Translations under genes and position numbers: made by a program
Source of the DNA: Candidatus Rifleibacteriota bacterium
GTDB lineage: Bacteria > Muiribacteriota > Ozemobacteria > Ozemobacterales > Ozemobacteraceae
Reading direction: 5' to 3'
Assembly: GCA_012520995.1 (NCBI GenBank)
Contig: JAAYNI010000033.1
Location: 1-64,000 of the forward strand
Length of the DNA stretch: 64,000 nucleotides
The notes under the pieces: model-generated
Seen by the model: only the letters and a program-made list of their open reading frames with translations
The model's database searches: none
What the model was told of the DNA's origin: nothing
Part shown: one piece after another, positions 8,536-17,503 of the stretch
Layout: each line of letters opens with the position of its first letter
Position numbering within the stretch: position 1 is the first letter of the stretch

Positions 8536-10418
8536 TAAAAAACCTTCAAAAACCGTAATTTTGCGGTGTAATCATCAAACTCAGGCTGGTAATCCGCCAT
8601 TGTTTCAAAAGAGTTTCTGCTTCCTTCCAAATCTAATATTATTGAGGTAGAAGGATTGTATTCGCGTATGAGGGAAAGATTAAGTCTGTCATGCAGAGAT
8701 TCTATTCCTGCAATGTTTGAGTTTTCTCTGAATAGATCAGCAGTAAGCTGCATTTTGTCGTTAATAGTTGCATTGCCTCCTATGCCGCCTATTGATGTGC
8801 GTTCATTTCGGTTGGCTGCAATATAATCTATTTGTTCCAAAGAGTAGCGGCCATAGATGAAGTTTAGAGCATTGATTTCCCAAGTCAGTTTAAGATCCAT
8901 CCGCTCAATATCTCTGTTATTAATATCGGCTATTTCGTCTCTGTCTACCGTTTGAGTAAGAGCCATGTAATATCTCATCTGGCCTGCTCTTTGTCTGAAG
9001 GCTATTTTTGCTATATCCATAGTTCTGTCAGTAAAGTTTCCGTTTTCTGAACGTTCAGAGTAGGGAATAAAAGAAAAGTCGAAAAACATGTCTTTGTAAT
9101 ATTCCGAGGGTTTCACTGTTACAGCTATTTCGGGATGTTTTCTTACGAGAGTGTTTCTTGCGTAATTTTCCAAGTTGTTTCGGCTTTCTCTGTAAGATAT
9201 TTTTGTAGAGAAAGTCTTATTTAAATTGTAAAAGACTTTTGCAAAATAGGCTCTTTCATCTCTTGGGGATTCTCCCAAAGGTGTGTAAAAAGCGGTTTCT
9301 CCGTTTTCAACACCCAATTCTGCTTTGAAGTTTTCGGTTTTATATCCCCCTGACAGTCTGTATGCTCCTGCGGATTGAGAACCAGTGTCGTCTCTCTTGT
9401 CGAAGTCTGTATTGCTTCTTGCAATTTCCGCATCTACAAAAATGTTGTCTGTCGGTCTTGCACGGACATCCATAGAAAGAACATGGTTGGATAACTCCGG
9501 GGTTAAATTGTCGGAAGCGGCATTATCTCTTTTGTCTTTTGTGAAAACTGCGTTTAAGCCTATTTCAAGAGCTTGGTCTCTGGCATGAGCTATTCTGAAA
9601 CCGCCAGTGTAGCGCGGATTGTCCAGATCGTCTCTTTCGTTTGCGTAATAGCCTCCGAATCCTGCAAGCTTGGTGTAACCTATTCTCTGTTCGCCATAAA
9701 TACCCATTATGGTTTGAGTCACGGTAAAGGGTGAAAGGTGAGGATAGGCATGTCCCAGAATGAGCCGTGAGTTAGGTGTTGATGACTCAATAGCTATATG
9801 ATTCAGATTGAAAGTCCGATCAAAAAAGCTTCTGTTGTTTGTGTGAGTGACATCAAATGTCAAACTCAGCGTGTCAAAATCATTTCTGCTGGTGAATAAC
9901 TCATATCTGTAGTTCAGCTCGTAGTATTCGCCTTCTTCAAATTGAGAAAAGCGTTTGTCTCCGCTTACGCCTGTAGTGTAAAAGGCTGCGTCCATGTAAA
10001 GGTTAGAGCTGAAAAAACGCTGTTCTTCCCACTCATTCATATCGTATTTTCCTCGCGGCTCTCTGTCAACAATAGGCATGGCGAATGGAATTTCTTCCGT
10101 TCTGAGAGCGGATGCGGGTATGAAGAGTTCTTGATGGCTTCTGTAATGAATGTCGTTTGGCAAAGTCTTAAGAAGGGGCAAAAGATTTTTGGGGTTTCTG
10201 GAAGAGTCCGGTGACGAACCTATTGGAGCTGTTCTGTATATTTCCGGCATGCCGCCTATATTGCCGTAAGCATAAGGCGGGTTGATCGTAAGGCTTATGA
10301 CTGATTTATTCGGGTCATAAGGGTAGTAGAAGTCCTTGTTCGGATTTGCTCTCACCATTGAATTCAGGGAAAGCAAAACCGCCAGAACGCATAGGAGTTT
10401 TCCAGCGGATTTTTTCAT
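8535..10418 (-). CDS. Predicted outer-membrane beta-barrel protein
   Basis: A 627-residue exported protein with a signal peptide (about 1-24, ending VRANPNKD). From about residue 150 on, the sequence alternates polar and aromatic residues in short strands separated by charged turns (for example ERIGYTKLAGFGGYYANERD-like segments). The C-terminus AKLRFLKVF ends in Phe, as in many outer-membrane barrels. The N-terminal 140 residues form a Pro/Asn-rich plug or linker. No named family was recognised. It is the first gene of a tightly overlapping trio with a FecR-domain protein and a lipoprotein. A porin-like or translocation role is inferred. Confidence 0.65.
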   Translation of the reverse strand: MKKSAGKLLCVLAVLLSLNSMVRANPNKDFYYPYDPNKSVISLTINPPYAYGNIGGMPEIYRTAPIGSSPDSSRNPKNLLPLLKTLPNDIHYRSHQELFIPASALRTEEIPFAMPIVDREPRGKYDMNEWEEQRFFSSNLYMDAAFYTTGVSGDKRFSQFEEGEYYELNYRYELFTSRNDFDTLSLTFDVTHTNNRSFFDRTFNLNHIAIESSTPNSRLILGHAYPHLSPFTVTQTIMGIYGEQRIGYTKLAGFGGYYANERDDLDNPRYTGGFRIAHARDQALEIGLNAVFTKDKRDNAASDNLTPELSNHVLSMDVRARPTDNIFVDAEIARSNTDFDKRDDTGSQSAGAYRLSGGYKTENFKAELGVENGETAFYTPLGESPRDERAYFAKVFYNLNKTFSTKISYRESRNNLENYARNTLVRKHPEIAVTVKPSEYYKDMFFDFSFIPYSERSENGNFTDRTMDIAKIAFRQRAGQMRYYMALTQTVDRDEIADINNRDIERMDLKLTWEINALNFIYGRYSLEQIDYIAANRNERTSIGGIGGNATINDKMQLTADLFRENSNIAGIESLHDRLNLSLIREYNPSTSIILDLEGSRNSFETMADYQPEFDDYTAKLRFLKVF

Positions 10419-10457
10419 TTAATCGCTTTCGGTATTTTGGAAAATTGACGCATCAGG

Positions 10458-12203
10458 TTAGAATCTGATGTAGTTTGCGGGGTTGAGGGTATTACCGTTT
10501 TTGCGGACTTCAAAGTGCAGGTGGTTGCCAGTGGCTACGCCTGTCATTCCAACCTTGGCTATAATTTGGCCTGCTTTAATGTTTTGTCCTTTTTTTACAA
10601 GGATTTGGCTGCAGTGCCCATATCTTGTAGTCATGCCGTCTGCATGGGACAGTATAACCAAGTTTCCGTAGCCGCCCAAGTTTCCTACGAAGGTAACTTT
10701 TCCTGGAGCGACTGATCTTATAGGGGTGCCTTTTGGGGCTGCTATATCAAGACCTGCGTGGAACAGTCTTTTCTTTTTGACAGGGTGTATTCTCCAGCCG
10801 TATTTGCTAGATATCCAGCCTTTGGTAGGAGTATTCCATTTGACTGTAGATTTTCTGGAAGTGATGTCGGCTATTTTGTAGTTTTTGCCTGAAGGTATTT
10901 TGATTGTCTGTCCTGCTTTGAGCAGCGTGTTTGTCATGTTGTTGGCAGAGACTATGTTGCTGATTGATGTCTTGTAGATTTTGGCGAGACCGGAGAGTGT
11001 TTCACCTTTTTTTACTTTATGCTTTACGATTTTTGTAGGTTCAGCGGTTTTTTGAGGTTGTTTTCCGTTTGCAATAACTCTATAAAGTTTTTTGCCAGGA
11101 TTAAGAGTCAAAATTTGTCCGACTTTTACAACAGTGTCTTTCATGTTGTTGTCAGCTTGGATTTGAGCGACTGTGGTGTCGTTTTTGTGTGCTATTCTAA
11201 GAAGGCTGTCGCCTTTTCTTACTTCATATTTGATTGAGTTTTCAGATTTTATTTCTTGAACACTTTCAGCTGCCGCAGGTTTTTGGGCGACAGAGATTGT
11301 GGAGTTTTCAACTTTTTCTGAAGCAGAGGAGGAGATCATGGCGAGCTTGTTGGAGTTATTGTTGTCAGTCATTGAAATGCTGTTTCTCAACATTTCAAGT
11401 TCAGGATCTGCGACTTTTTCGGCTTCGGATGTTTTTATGAGTTCAAGGTTTTTTTGATTGGAGCGTGAAGCTATTCTTTCCTTGGCTGTGCTTATAGGTA
11501 TAATCAATTTCTGCTCAGTTTGAAGAACGTGGCTTTTCAGGTTGTTTACTTCAATAAGATCCATAAGCTGTATGCCAAATTTTGAGGCGATTTTAGAAAG
11601 GGAATCGCCGCTTCTGACTGTGTAAACCATTCTGGAATCAGTAACGGGAACTTTAAGAGTTTCGCCGGCTTTTATCAGATGTTTGTTGCTTATGTTGTTC
11701 AGAGTTATGAGTTCGTCTTTGTCTACTTTGAACTGAGAGGCTATGTCAGATATTGAGTCTCCGGGAACCACGGAATATTCAATGAAGTTTACAAATTTTG
11801 CTGAAGATGCCGCAGTGAAATCAGGAGCTGCTGTTTTTGCGGTCAAAACAGGCGACTCGCTTGTTGATTCTGCTTGAGGGACAGCAGCTATTGCCGAATT
11901 GACAACGGAAGAGACGGGAGTTTGTTTTTCAATGTTTTCTGCAGCTGTTGCAGTCTGAGTTTCTGTCACAGCGGCAGGTTGATTGGCAATTTCGGTTGTG
12001 TTTTGCGATTCGGGCAAGGCAGCCATCGCAAAAGATGTTTCTGTGATTGGCAGAGCGGGGGCAAAAGTACATTCAGCTTTAAAAGCTATGTCTTTATCTG
12101 GATTTCTTGTTATTTTGTCATAAACGATAGCGCACATTTGAAGCACGACAATAGCCGTGAGTGCGATTATCGAATAATGCCTTGCTCTTAGATTGTTCCA
12201 CAT
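10458..12203 (-). CDS. LysM-repeat M23 peptidoglycan endopeptidase
   Basis: A 581-residue envelope protein: a membrane anchor (about 9-28), an Ala/Thr/Glu-rich linker, four LysM domains (about 143-187, 193-237, 326-369 and 394-437, each with GDS or GET plus a NN motif), and an M23/LytM peptidase domain (about 470-578). Zinc ligands are visible as HAGLD (H482, D486) and HLHFE (H561, H563), with H530 in YGHCS, so it should be active rather than an EnvC/NlpD-like dead activator. It would cut peptide cross-links while LysM domains hold glycan. AGGAG lies seven bases before the ATG. Only 39 bases separate it from the barrel gene, so it may share that transcript. Confidence 0.88.
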   Translation of the reverse strand: MWNNLRARHYSIIALTAIVVLQMCAIVYDKITRNPDKDIAFKAECTFAPALPITETSFAMAALPESQNTTEIANQPAAVTETQTATAAENIEKQTPVSSVVNSAIAAVPQAESTSESPVLTAKTAAPDFTAASSAKFVNFIEYSVVPGDSISDIASQFKVDKDELITLNNISNKHLIKAGETLKVPVTDSRMVYTVRSGDSLSKIASKFGIQLMDLIEVNNLKSHVLQTEQKLIIPISTAKERIASRSNQKNLELIKTSEAEKVADPELEMLRNSISMTDNNNSNKLAMISSSASEKVENSTISVAQKPAAAESVQEIKSENSIKYEVRKGDSLLRIAHKNDTTVAQIQADNNMKDTVVKVGQILTLNPGKKLYRVIANGKQPQKTAEPTKIVKHKVKKGETLSGLAKIYKTSISNIVSANNMTNTLLKAGQTIKIPSGKNYKIADITSRKSTVKWNTPTKGWISSKYGWRIHPVKKKRLFHAGLDIAAPKGTPIRSVAPGKVTFVGNLGGYGNLVILSHADGMTTRYGHCSQILVKKGQNIKAGQIIAKVGMTGVATGNHLHFEVRKNGNTLNPANYIRF

Positions 12204-12341
12204 ATTTGCGCTCCTGCCTTTATTACCTTTCTGCTATTTTTTTAGCGAGATTTCAGGTACTGTTTTTTTTATCATCTTTTTAATCGGCAGTTTGCTTCAA
12301 ATGGTTTAAAACTTTTTTTTTATTCATCGGTTTGGCTATTC

Positions 12342-12370
12342 TCGACTTTGCTGTTTTTTTTGTATATAAT
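12342..12370 (+). promoter_or_regulatory. Sigma70-type promoter for the 12405 gene
   Basis: A consensus -10 TATAAT (12365-12370) follows a -35-like TCGACT (12342-12347) with a 17-base spacer rich in T. Transcription would start about 12377, giving a leader of roughly 28 bases before the TTG start at 12405. Confidence 0.6.
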
Positions 12371-12404
12371 GCACTAGATTACCTTATTCTTGGAGATATA
12401 TAAA

Positions 12405-13073
12405 TTGAGTAAGCCAATACCAGAGTTAACACTGGAAGATAAAATCATTTTAATAGTCATACCTGTTTTTGTTGTAATACTTTTTATAACTATAAACATT
12501 TTCACATCTGAAACAAGCGTTCAAAAAGCTTTCGAGAAAAAACTTGTTGAAGAGCCTGTCGGAGATGCTGCTACTATTTTGTACGTTTATCCTGAGCCAG
12601 CTCCTGGCACAGTTTCTTGTCGTGCGCGCGTGCGTTCCGGTGAGACGGAGTTCGACTTTATATACCAGATTTTAGCCTCAGATACAATTCCTTTTGAAGC
12701 AGGAAAAGAAATACATTTTTCAGGTTCTTATGCCTACAATGAAAACGGCGGTTTGGTAGTAGTGCCTTATAAGGGTAAAAAAGGCAAAAAAACAGGTTGG
12801 GTAATGTATGAAGGAAAAACTTACGGTTCAGACAATAAGTCTGTTCCAGGACAATTGCCAGGTGAACCTCCTCTATTCCCAGGACAAGAAGTTGAATCTA
12901 ACAAGGTTCATTCTGAGAAAACAGTTCCTTCTTTGAATAATATAGATGACAAAAAAACAGATTTATCGGATAAAGAATTTATATCAAACGATAAAGTTAT
13001 TGATTCAGATATAATAGAATCTGTGGAAATAATAAACAGCGATAATGAATTGTCGCAGGAAGTTGAAGATTAA
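12405..13073 (+). CDS. Membrane-anchored protein of unknown function
   Basis: A 222-residue protein. TTG at 12405 is chosen as start because GGAG (12392-12395) lies nine bases before it; an in-frame TTG 15 bases upstream overlaps that GGAG and lacks its own. One membrane segment (IILIVIPVFVVILFITINIF) is followed by a compact beta-rich region (about 50-135) that could be an OB-like fold: VSCRARVRSGETEFDFIYQI and IHFSGSYAYNENGGLVVVPY. The tail from about 150 is acidic, polar and probably disordered. Not recognised beyond this. It is followed within 10-20 bases by another unknown gene and then flaG, so a motility or envelope role is possible. Confidence 0.6.
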   Translation: MSKPIPELTLEDKIILIVIPVFVVILFITINIFTSETSVQKAFEKKLVEEPVGDAATILYVYPEPAPGTVSCRARVRSGETEFDFIYQILASDTIPFEAGKEIHFSGSYAYNENGGLVVVPYKGKKGKKTGWVMYEGKTYGSDNKSVPGQLPGEPPLFPGQEVESNKVHSEKTVPSLNNIDDKKTDLSDKEFISNDKVIDSDIIESVEIINSDNELSQEVED

Positions 13074-13090
13074 TAAAACTCTTGAGCATA

Positions 13091-13909
13091 ATGCAAGCCG
13101 TAAAGGCAGACAAGATATTTTTTGAGGAGAGAACAGAATCTTTGTTTTTTTCTCTTTTTAAAAAGGGAAATGATTATAATGTGTTTGTTTCTCCACAAGG
13201 GCAGTTTCTTATTCTTGCTATGCCTAAGCATGGATGTGCTCCTGGAGTAATTAATGTTCTCTCTTTGCCTGATTTGTCTTCTCAGCCTTTTGTATCTTTA
13301 GAGCTTTCCATAGAAAATTATGTTTCCATTCAGGGAATTACCCAGAAAATAGACTTCTCGGCATCGGAAAAGTTTGATGGTGCTATATCTTTTGTACTGA
13401 CAGATTTTCCAGGACATATTAAAAAAGATATAAGCCGTTTTTTGGATAATAATATGAATGCTGTTCAACAAAAAACAGCTGAAGCTTTGGCGAAATTTGC
13501 TTGCGAAGCTTTATCTTTTTCAAAAAACCGGCAAGAACATCGGTCTTCTGATTCTTCTTCTTTGCTGAATCTTTTGAACCCATCTGTTTTAACCGGGCTT
13601 TTGCTGACTTCTCAGGCTTTTGCTCATGCTGATAGTTCTTTGGTTAACTTGGCAAGACGTATAGCTATGGAGACAAGACTTTTTTTTAAGTATGCGGAAA
13701 AATCCGGCAAATATTTTTTGTCTATTGCTTTGTCTGGGCAAATGTCAGAAATCCATCAAGAGTTTTTTCAGAAGATGAAAAAAGATAACACCGTGGATAT
13801 TAATGATTTTTTAGAGAAATCTCTCAAAAACCCATTTTTCGGAGGTATAGACTTCTTAATGGGGGTTTTGTCCGCTTTGAATTTAATAGAAGAACATATT
13901 TTTAAGTAA
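13091..13909 (+). CDS. Unknown cytoplasmic protein upstream of flaG
   Basis: A protein of about 272 residues without signal peptide or membrane segment. The ATG at 13091 is taken as start; a TTG at 13082 in the same frame would add three residues, and neither has a strong ribosome site. The N-terminal half is a mix of beta strands (FLILAMPKHGCAPGVINVLS), the C-terminal half is helical (LARRIAMETRLFFKYAEKSG). I do not recognise the family. It is probably co-transcribed with the membrane protein at 12405 (17-base gap) and precedes flaG by 270 bases. Confidence 0.55.
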   Translation: MQAVKADKIFFEERTESLFFSLFKKGNDYNVFVSPQGQFLILAMPKHGCAPGVINVLSLPDLSSQPFVSLELSIENYVSIQGITQKIDFSASEKFDGAISFVLTDFPGHIKKDISRFLDNNMNAVQQKTAEALAKFACEALSFSKNRQEHRSSDSSSLLNLLNPSVLTGLLLTSQAFAHADSSLVNLARRIAMETRLFFKYAEKSGKYFLSIALSGQMSEIHQEFFQKMKKDNTVDINDFLEKSLKNPFFGGIDFLMGVLSALNLIEEHIFK

Positions 13910-13998
13910 AAAACAGTAAATTTGATATATTTTGCTTATTTTCTGTTTAAATGCTAGTAAAATCTCTGAGAATCGTTATAAATCGATTGAAATCGAAT

Positions 13999-14026
13999 TA
14001 AGTTAAAGTATCTGTTCTGCCGATAT
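13999..14026 (+). promoter_or_regulatory. Possible flagellar sigma28-type promoter for flaG
   Basis: GCCGATAT at 14019-14026 is a perfect match to the -10 element of sigma28/sigmaD flagellar promoters. A -35-like TAAG lies at 13999-14002 with a 16-base spacer (consensus is about 15). A second TAAA at 14004 gives only 11. The position 5' of flaG makes flagellar control plausible; the spacing is not ideal. Confidence 0.45.
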
Positions 14027-14096
14027 ATTAACAAGAAAACCATAATAGTCTTTAAATTTTTTGGCTTTCCAGCCTGCGCAGGGAAGTTCAGGTTCT

Positions 14097-14134
14097 AGAA
14101 AATTCAGGCTCACGGATGAGCCGCAGAATTTTCT
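14097..14134 (+). promoter_or_regulatory. Leader hairpin upstream of flaG
   Basis: AGAAAATTC (14097-14105) pairs with GAATTTTCT (14126-14134), and inside it GGCTCA (14107-14112) pairs with TGAGCC (14117-14122) around the loop CGGA. The two-part hairpin ends 45 bases before the flaG start and lies downstream of the possible sigma28 promoter, so it would be in the flaG 5' leader. Function unknown. Confidence 0.5.
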
Positions 14135-14179
14135 ATCGCATTGCTTTGCTGCCCTGCTTATAGAAAGAAGGGAAATGTC

Positions 14180-14575
14180 ATGAATGATCTGTCTGTAAAC
14201 ACTTCATTTAATCCTTTAGCTGAATTGCGCAACAACATGTCCAAGTTGTCGGATGCTAAAGTTGCTCAGCCTGACTTGAAAGAGCAGGAGAGTGCAAAGC
14301 CATCTTTGGAAAACAATTTGAAGGCAGCTGAGGAAGAACGCGAAAAGTTCGAGGATTATGATTTACAAGAGGTTCTCGACAAACTGAATGATACAGCCTC
14401 TATTTTTAATTATGGTTTAAAGTTTGCTGTGCACGAGCATTCTCACACTACTATAGTTTCAGTTATCAACAAACATAATAACAAGCTTATCAGACAGTTT
14501 CCCAGTGAGGAAATTCTCAATATTTTTGCCAAGATAGATGATTATATTGGCATGCTGTTTGATGCGGAAGCATGA
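14180..14575 (+). CDS. flaG: FlaG-family flagellar protein
   Basis: A 131-residue protein; the ATG at 14180 follows an AAGGG ribosome site seven bases upstream, and earlier in-frame starts lack one. The N-terminal half is polar and coiled. The C-terminal half is the FlaG core: ASIFNYGLKFAVHEHSHTTI then SVINKHNNKLIRQFPSEEIL, matching the family pattern of a beta hairpin followed by IRQxPxEE. FlaG influences filament length and is typically next to fliD and fliS, as here. fliD starts 258 bases downstream beyond a repeat-rich gap. Confidence 0.88.
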   Translation: MNDLSVNTSFNPLAELRNNMSKLSDAKVAQPDLKEQESAKPSLENNLKAAEEEREKFEDYDLQEVLDKLNDTASIFNYGLKFAVHEHSHTTIVSVINKHNNKLIRQFPSEEILNIFAKIDDYIGMLFDAEA

Positions 14576-14580
14576 AAAAC

Positions 14581-14742
14581 AGTGCTTAGTGGATAGTGGA
14601 TGGCGGACAGTGAAAACTCAATACACAGAATAGAAGGAACAGGAAAAGGCAAAACATTAATTCTAAAATTCTGCACTGCACACTTTACTTTATTAAAGCT
14701 TGCCACTCGTCACTCATTACTTACCCTGTGCGGTTATAGCAT
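14581..14742. repeat. Intergenic module C and E repeats between flaG and fliD
   Basis: The gap carries module C twice: GTGGATAGTGGATGGCGGAC (14588-14607) and its complement-type GCCACTCGTCACTCATTAC (14702-14720). Module E (CAATACACAG, about 14619) and a terminal hairpin-like GTGCGGTTATAGCATC (14728-14743) are also present, similar to the one at 6193-6209. No gene is seen between 14576 and 14833. Confidence 0.55.
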
Positions 14743-14833
14743 CAGATGACCATGAATAGATTGTTGGCTTGAGTTACATTTAAATAGGCGACTTTTATCA
14801 GATGTTGTGTAGTCCTAGGAGGCATTTGTAAAG

Positions 14834-17461
14834 ATGATTAATCAGATTTCGAGAAATTATATCAGCGGTCTTTCGTCTGGAATGGATACGGATGCGCTTA
14901 TAGAAAAAATAATAACTGCGAGCAGTTCTTCAAAATACGCTTTGCAAAGGCAACGCAACAGAATTTCTTATCAACAGTCTATGCTTCAGGAAATTAACCT
15001 TAGTCTTTATTCATTGCAGAATAAAGCTACCGATTTAACTTTCAGCAGCACTTTTACTGCCAAAAAAGCTGAGTCGAGCGATCCTAAAATGCTGGGTGCG
15101 ACTGTTACCACGGCAGCGAAAACAGGAACTTATAACCTTAAAGTCAGGCAGCTTGCTACTTCGACTTCTGTTTCTTCATCTGCCGATTTGGCTGGTCCCA
15201 TAGAAGAAGGGCACGTTTTAAAAGGAAAGGCCGTTGGAGGAGTTGAGACTTTGCTCAGTTCTTTGGGGATTTCTTCTGCCGATCTGAAGCTTAGTTTGCA
15301 AAGCAAGAACGGTGCTGTCAGTGAAATGCAGATATCGCCTTCCATTAACTCCGACTCAGATATGAAATCAGTTGTTTCTTCCGTTAACCAAGCGATTCAA
15401 GATAATCAAGACTTTAGAGGCAAGGTTTATCTCAATTATGACGAGAAAAGTCAAAAGCTCAAATTTACTCTGAACAATCCTGATGATCTTATAAAGATTC
15501 AAGACAAGAATACAGGCAATTCATCGCTTATGCAAAACATGTTTGGCGGTTCAGTTACTCTGGACAGATCAAATATTGCAACTGTTTCAGACAAAACTTT
15601 GTCAGCTGGCGGAGATGCTACTTTGGAGGGTTTAGGTGTTGTTCTTGGCAATAATGTGAGCTTCAGGGTTACAGTTGGAAGCCAGACCGCAAATATTCAA
15701 TTAAATGGCATAGATCCCTCTACAAATCTCAGAGACCTTGCGGACAAGCTTAATGCCAAACTTCGTGACGCGGGTCTTGCTGGGGATCCTGCCTCTCAAC
15801 CTATAGAGTTCAGATTTGATGAAGGAACAGGAACTTTGAAACTTGCTTCTCTGAATACGGCTCAAGATATTCAATTCTCTTTAAGAGATGGAGGAAGTGG
15901 CAATATAATCTCCAAACTTTTTGATACGGATGCTTCAGGCACAGCAACTTCAGTTTTTGACGGCGGAAAAGTGCTCTCTCAAGAGACTTTCAAGGGCAAT
16001 GTTACTGGCGGAGTTTTCACTCTGGACGGTGTACGCATCCAAGTTGATGCCGGCAAAGATACGCTTCAGGATGTTCTCAAACGCATAACTTCCATGACAG
16101 ATATAGAAGCTTATTATGATTCTGCAGCAGATAAAGTTATCTTTGAAAGAAAAGACGGCACAGATGCTCCCATAGGAATAGGTTCTTCAGCTGATACCAG
16201 CAATTTCCTGCATCAGATTGCCATGATTGCTTCTGAGCAGATTCCTGGGACAGCGAAGTTTACCAGTTCCAGACCTATTTCAGAAATAAAGTCAGATGTG
16301 GCGCTTTCCAACGCTGGCTTTGCTCGAGAGATAACGGCAGGAACTTTCAGTATAAACGGTAAAACCTTTGAAATAGCCGACACTTCGAAAGTAAGTATGG
16401 ACAGTTTGATAAAAATGATTAATGACTCTCCTGAAGCGGGTGTTATAGCGCAATACAGTCCATCCTCAGGCAAGTTTGTTTTGCATTCTTCAGAAACAGG
16501 CAATCGCTCTATTGCCATAGGCAAAGCAGACGATACCAGCAATTTCTTGTCGGTAATGGGATTGGCTGATGCAAAACAAGAGATAGGACAAAACGCAATT
16601 TATTCTATAAGCGGTCTTTATGGCGGCGAAGAGCAAGTTTCACAATCAAACAGCATTGATGGAGCGATTGAAGGAGTTACCTTCAATCTTTATGGAGTTA
16701 CACAAGGTGCAGGCGAGACAATCACGATAAAAACCGATACAGATAACGCAAAGGCAGCAATAGATGAATTTATAAAGCTGTACAACGAAGTTTCCGAGAC
16801 TATCTACACCAAACTTACGGAAGAACGTAATAAAGAACTTGATGGTCTTACAGATGAGGAGAAATCGGCTCTTAGCAAATCCGAACTTGAGACCTATGAA
16901 AAGGCCTACAAAAAAGGTTTGCTTGCCGGTGACAACTCTTTGATGGCTATTCGAAATCAAATGCGAACTATAATGTCCAGAATTATGCCTGATGCTGAGG
17001 CCAAAATACGGAGCCTTGAAGATATAGGCATTTCTACAGGAGTTACAGGAGCAAACTACAAAGAAACTCTTGTGGGTACATTGAAAATAGTCGATGAAAA
17101 TAAGCTGAATGATGCTTTGGCAAACCATTCTGATGAGGTTGCGGCACTCTTTAATTCAGATGGCTCTAAGACTGGTGTAAAGGGAATTGGCACAGAACTT
17201 AGAGATTTTTTAAGAGAGCAGACTAAAACTGGCGGTTTGTTTACAGGGCGTATAGGAAGAGCCGATCTGAAAACAGACAGCTCCATGGATAGACAGATTG
17301 CCTTGCTTAACAAGCGTATAGCGGAGCAAGAAGCCCGTCTCTATTCAGAGAGAAATTCGCTTATACAAAGATTTTCTGCTCTTGAACAAACTTTAAACAG
17401 TTATCAGTCTCAAGCTAATTATATCTCAGGTCAGTTGGCTTCTCTTATGAGTGGCAAATAA
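14834..17461 (+). CDS. fliD: Flagellar filament cap protein FliD
   Basis: An 875-residue FliD. The N-terminal domain (about 1-110) has the family start ISGLSSGMDTDALIEKII, followed by LATSTSVSS and flagellin-hook IN-type motifs. The C-terminal FliD_C domain (about 640-870) carries the long coiled end with SLIQRFSALEQTLNSYQSQA. FliD caps the growing filament and folds exported flagellin. The protein is clearly longer than common FliDs (about 450-680); the extra length is in the central repeated beta domains (about 110-620), expected on the outer face of the cap. AGGAGG precedes the ATG by 11 bases. The downstream genes (helical protein, FliS) fit an export-chaperone module. Confidence 0.95.
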   Translation: MINQISRNYISGLSSGMDTDALIEKIITASSSSKYALQRQRNRISYQQSMLQEINLSLYSLQNKATDLTFSSTFTAKKAESSDPKMLGATVTTAAKTGTYNLKVRQLATSTSVSSSADLAGPIEEGHVLKGKAVGGVETLLSSLGISSADLKLSLQSKNGAVSEMQISPSINSDSDMKSVVSSVNQAIQDNQDFRGKVYLNYDEKSQKLKFTLNNPDDLIKIQDKNTGNSSLMQNMFGGSVTLDRSNIATVSDKTLSAGGDATLEGLGVVLGNNVSFRVTVGSQTANIQLNGIDPSTNLRDLADKLNAKLRDAGLAGDPASQPIEFRFDEGTGTLKLASLNTAQDIQFSLRDGGSGNIISKLFDTDASGTATSVFDGGKVLSQETFKGNVTGGVFTLDGVRIQVDAGKDTLQDVLKRITSMTDIEAYYDSAADKVIFERKDGTDAPIGIGSSADTSNFLHQIAMIASEQIPGTAKFTSSRPISEIKSDVALSNAGFAREITAGTFSINGKTFEIADTSKVSMDSLIKMINDSPEAGVIAQYSPSSGKFVLHSSETGNRSIAIGKADDTSNFLSVMGLADAKQEIGQNAIYSISGLYGGEEQVSQSNSIDGAIEGVTFNLYGVTQGAGETITIKTDTDNAKAAIDEFIKLYNEVSETIYTKLTEERNKELDGLTDEEKSALSKSELETYEKAYKKGLLAGDNSLMAIRNQMRTIMSRIMPDAEAKIRSLEDIGISTGVTGANYKETLVGTLKIVDENKLNDALANHSDEVAALFNSDGSKTGVKGIGTELRDFLREQTKTGGLFTGRIGRADLKTDSSMDRQIALLNKRIAEQEARLYSERNSLIQRFSALEQTLNSYQSQANYISGQLASLMSGK

Positions 17462-17503
17462 TGATTACAAAAATATATAACAAAGCCGACACATCTATTT
17501 AAT

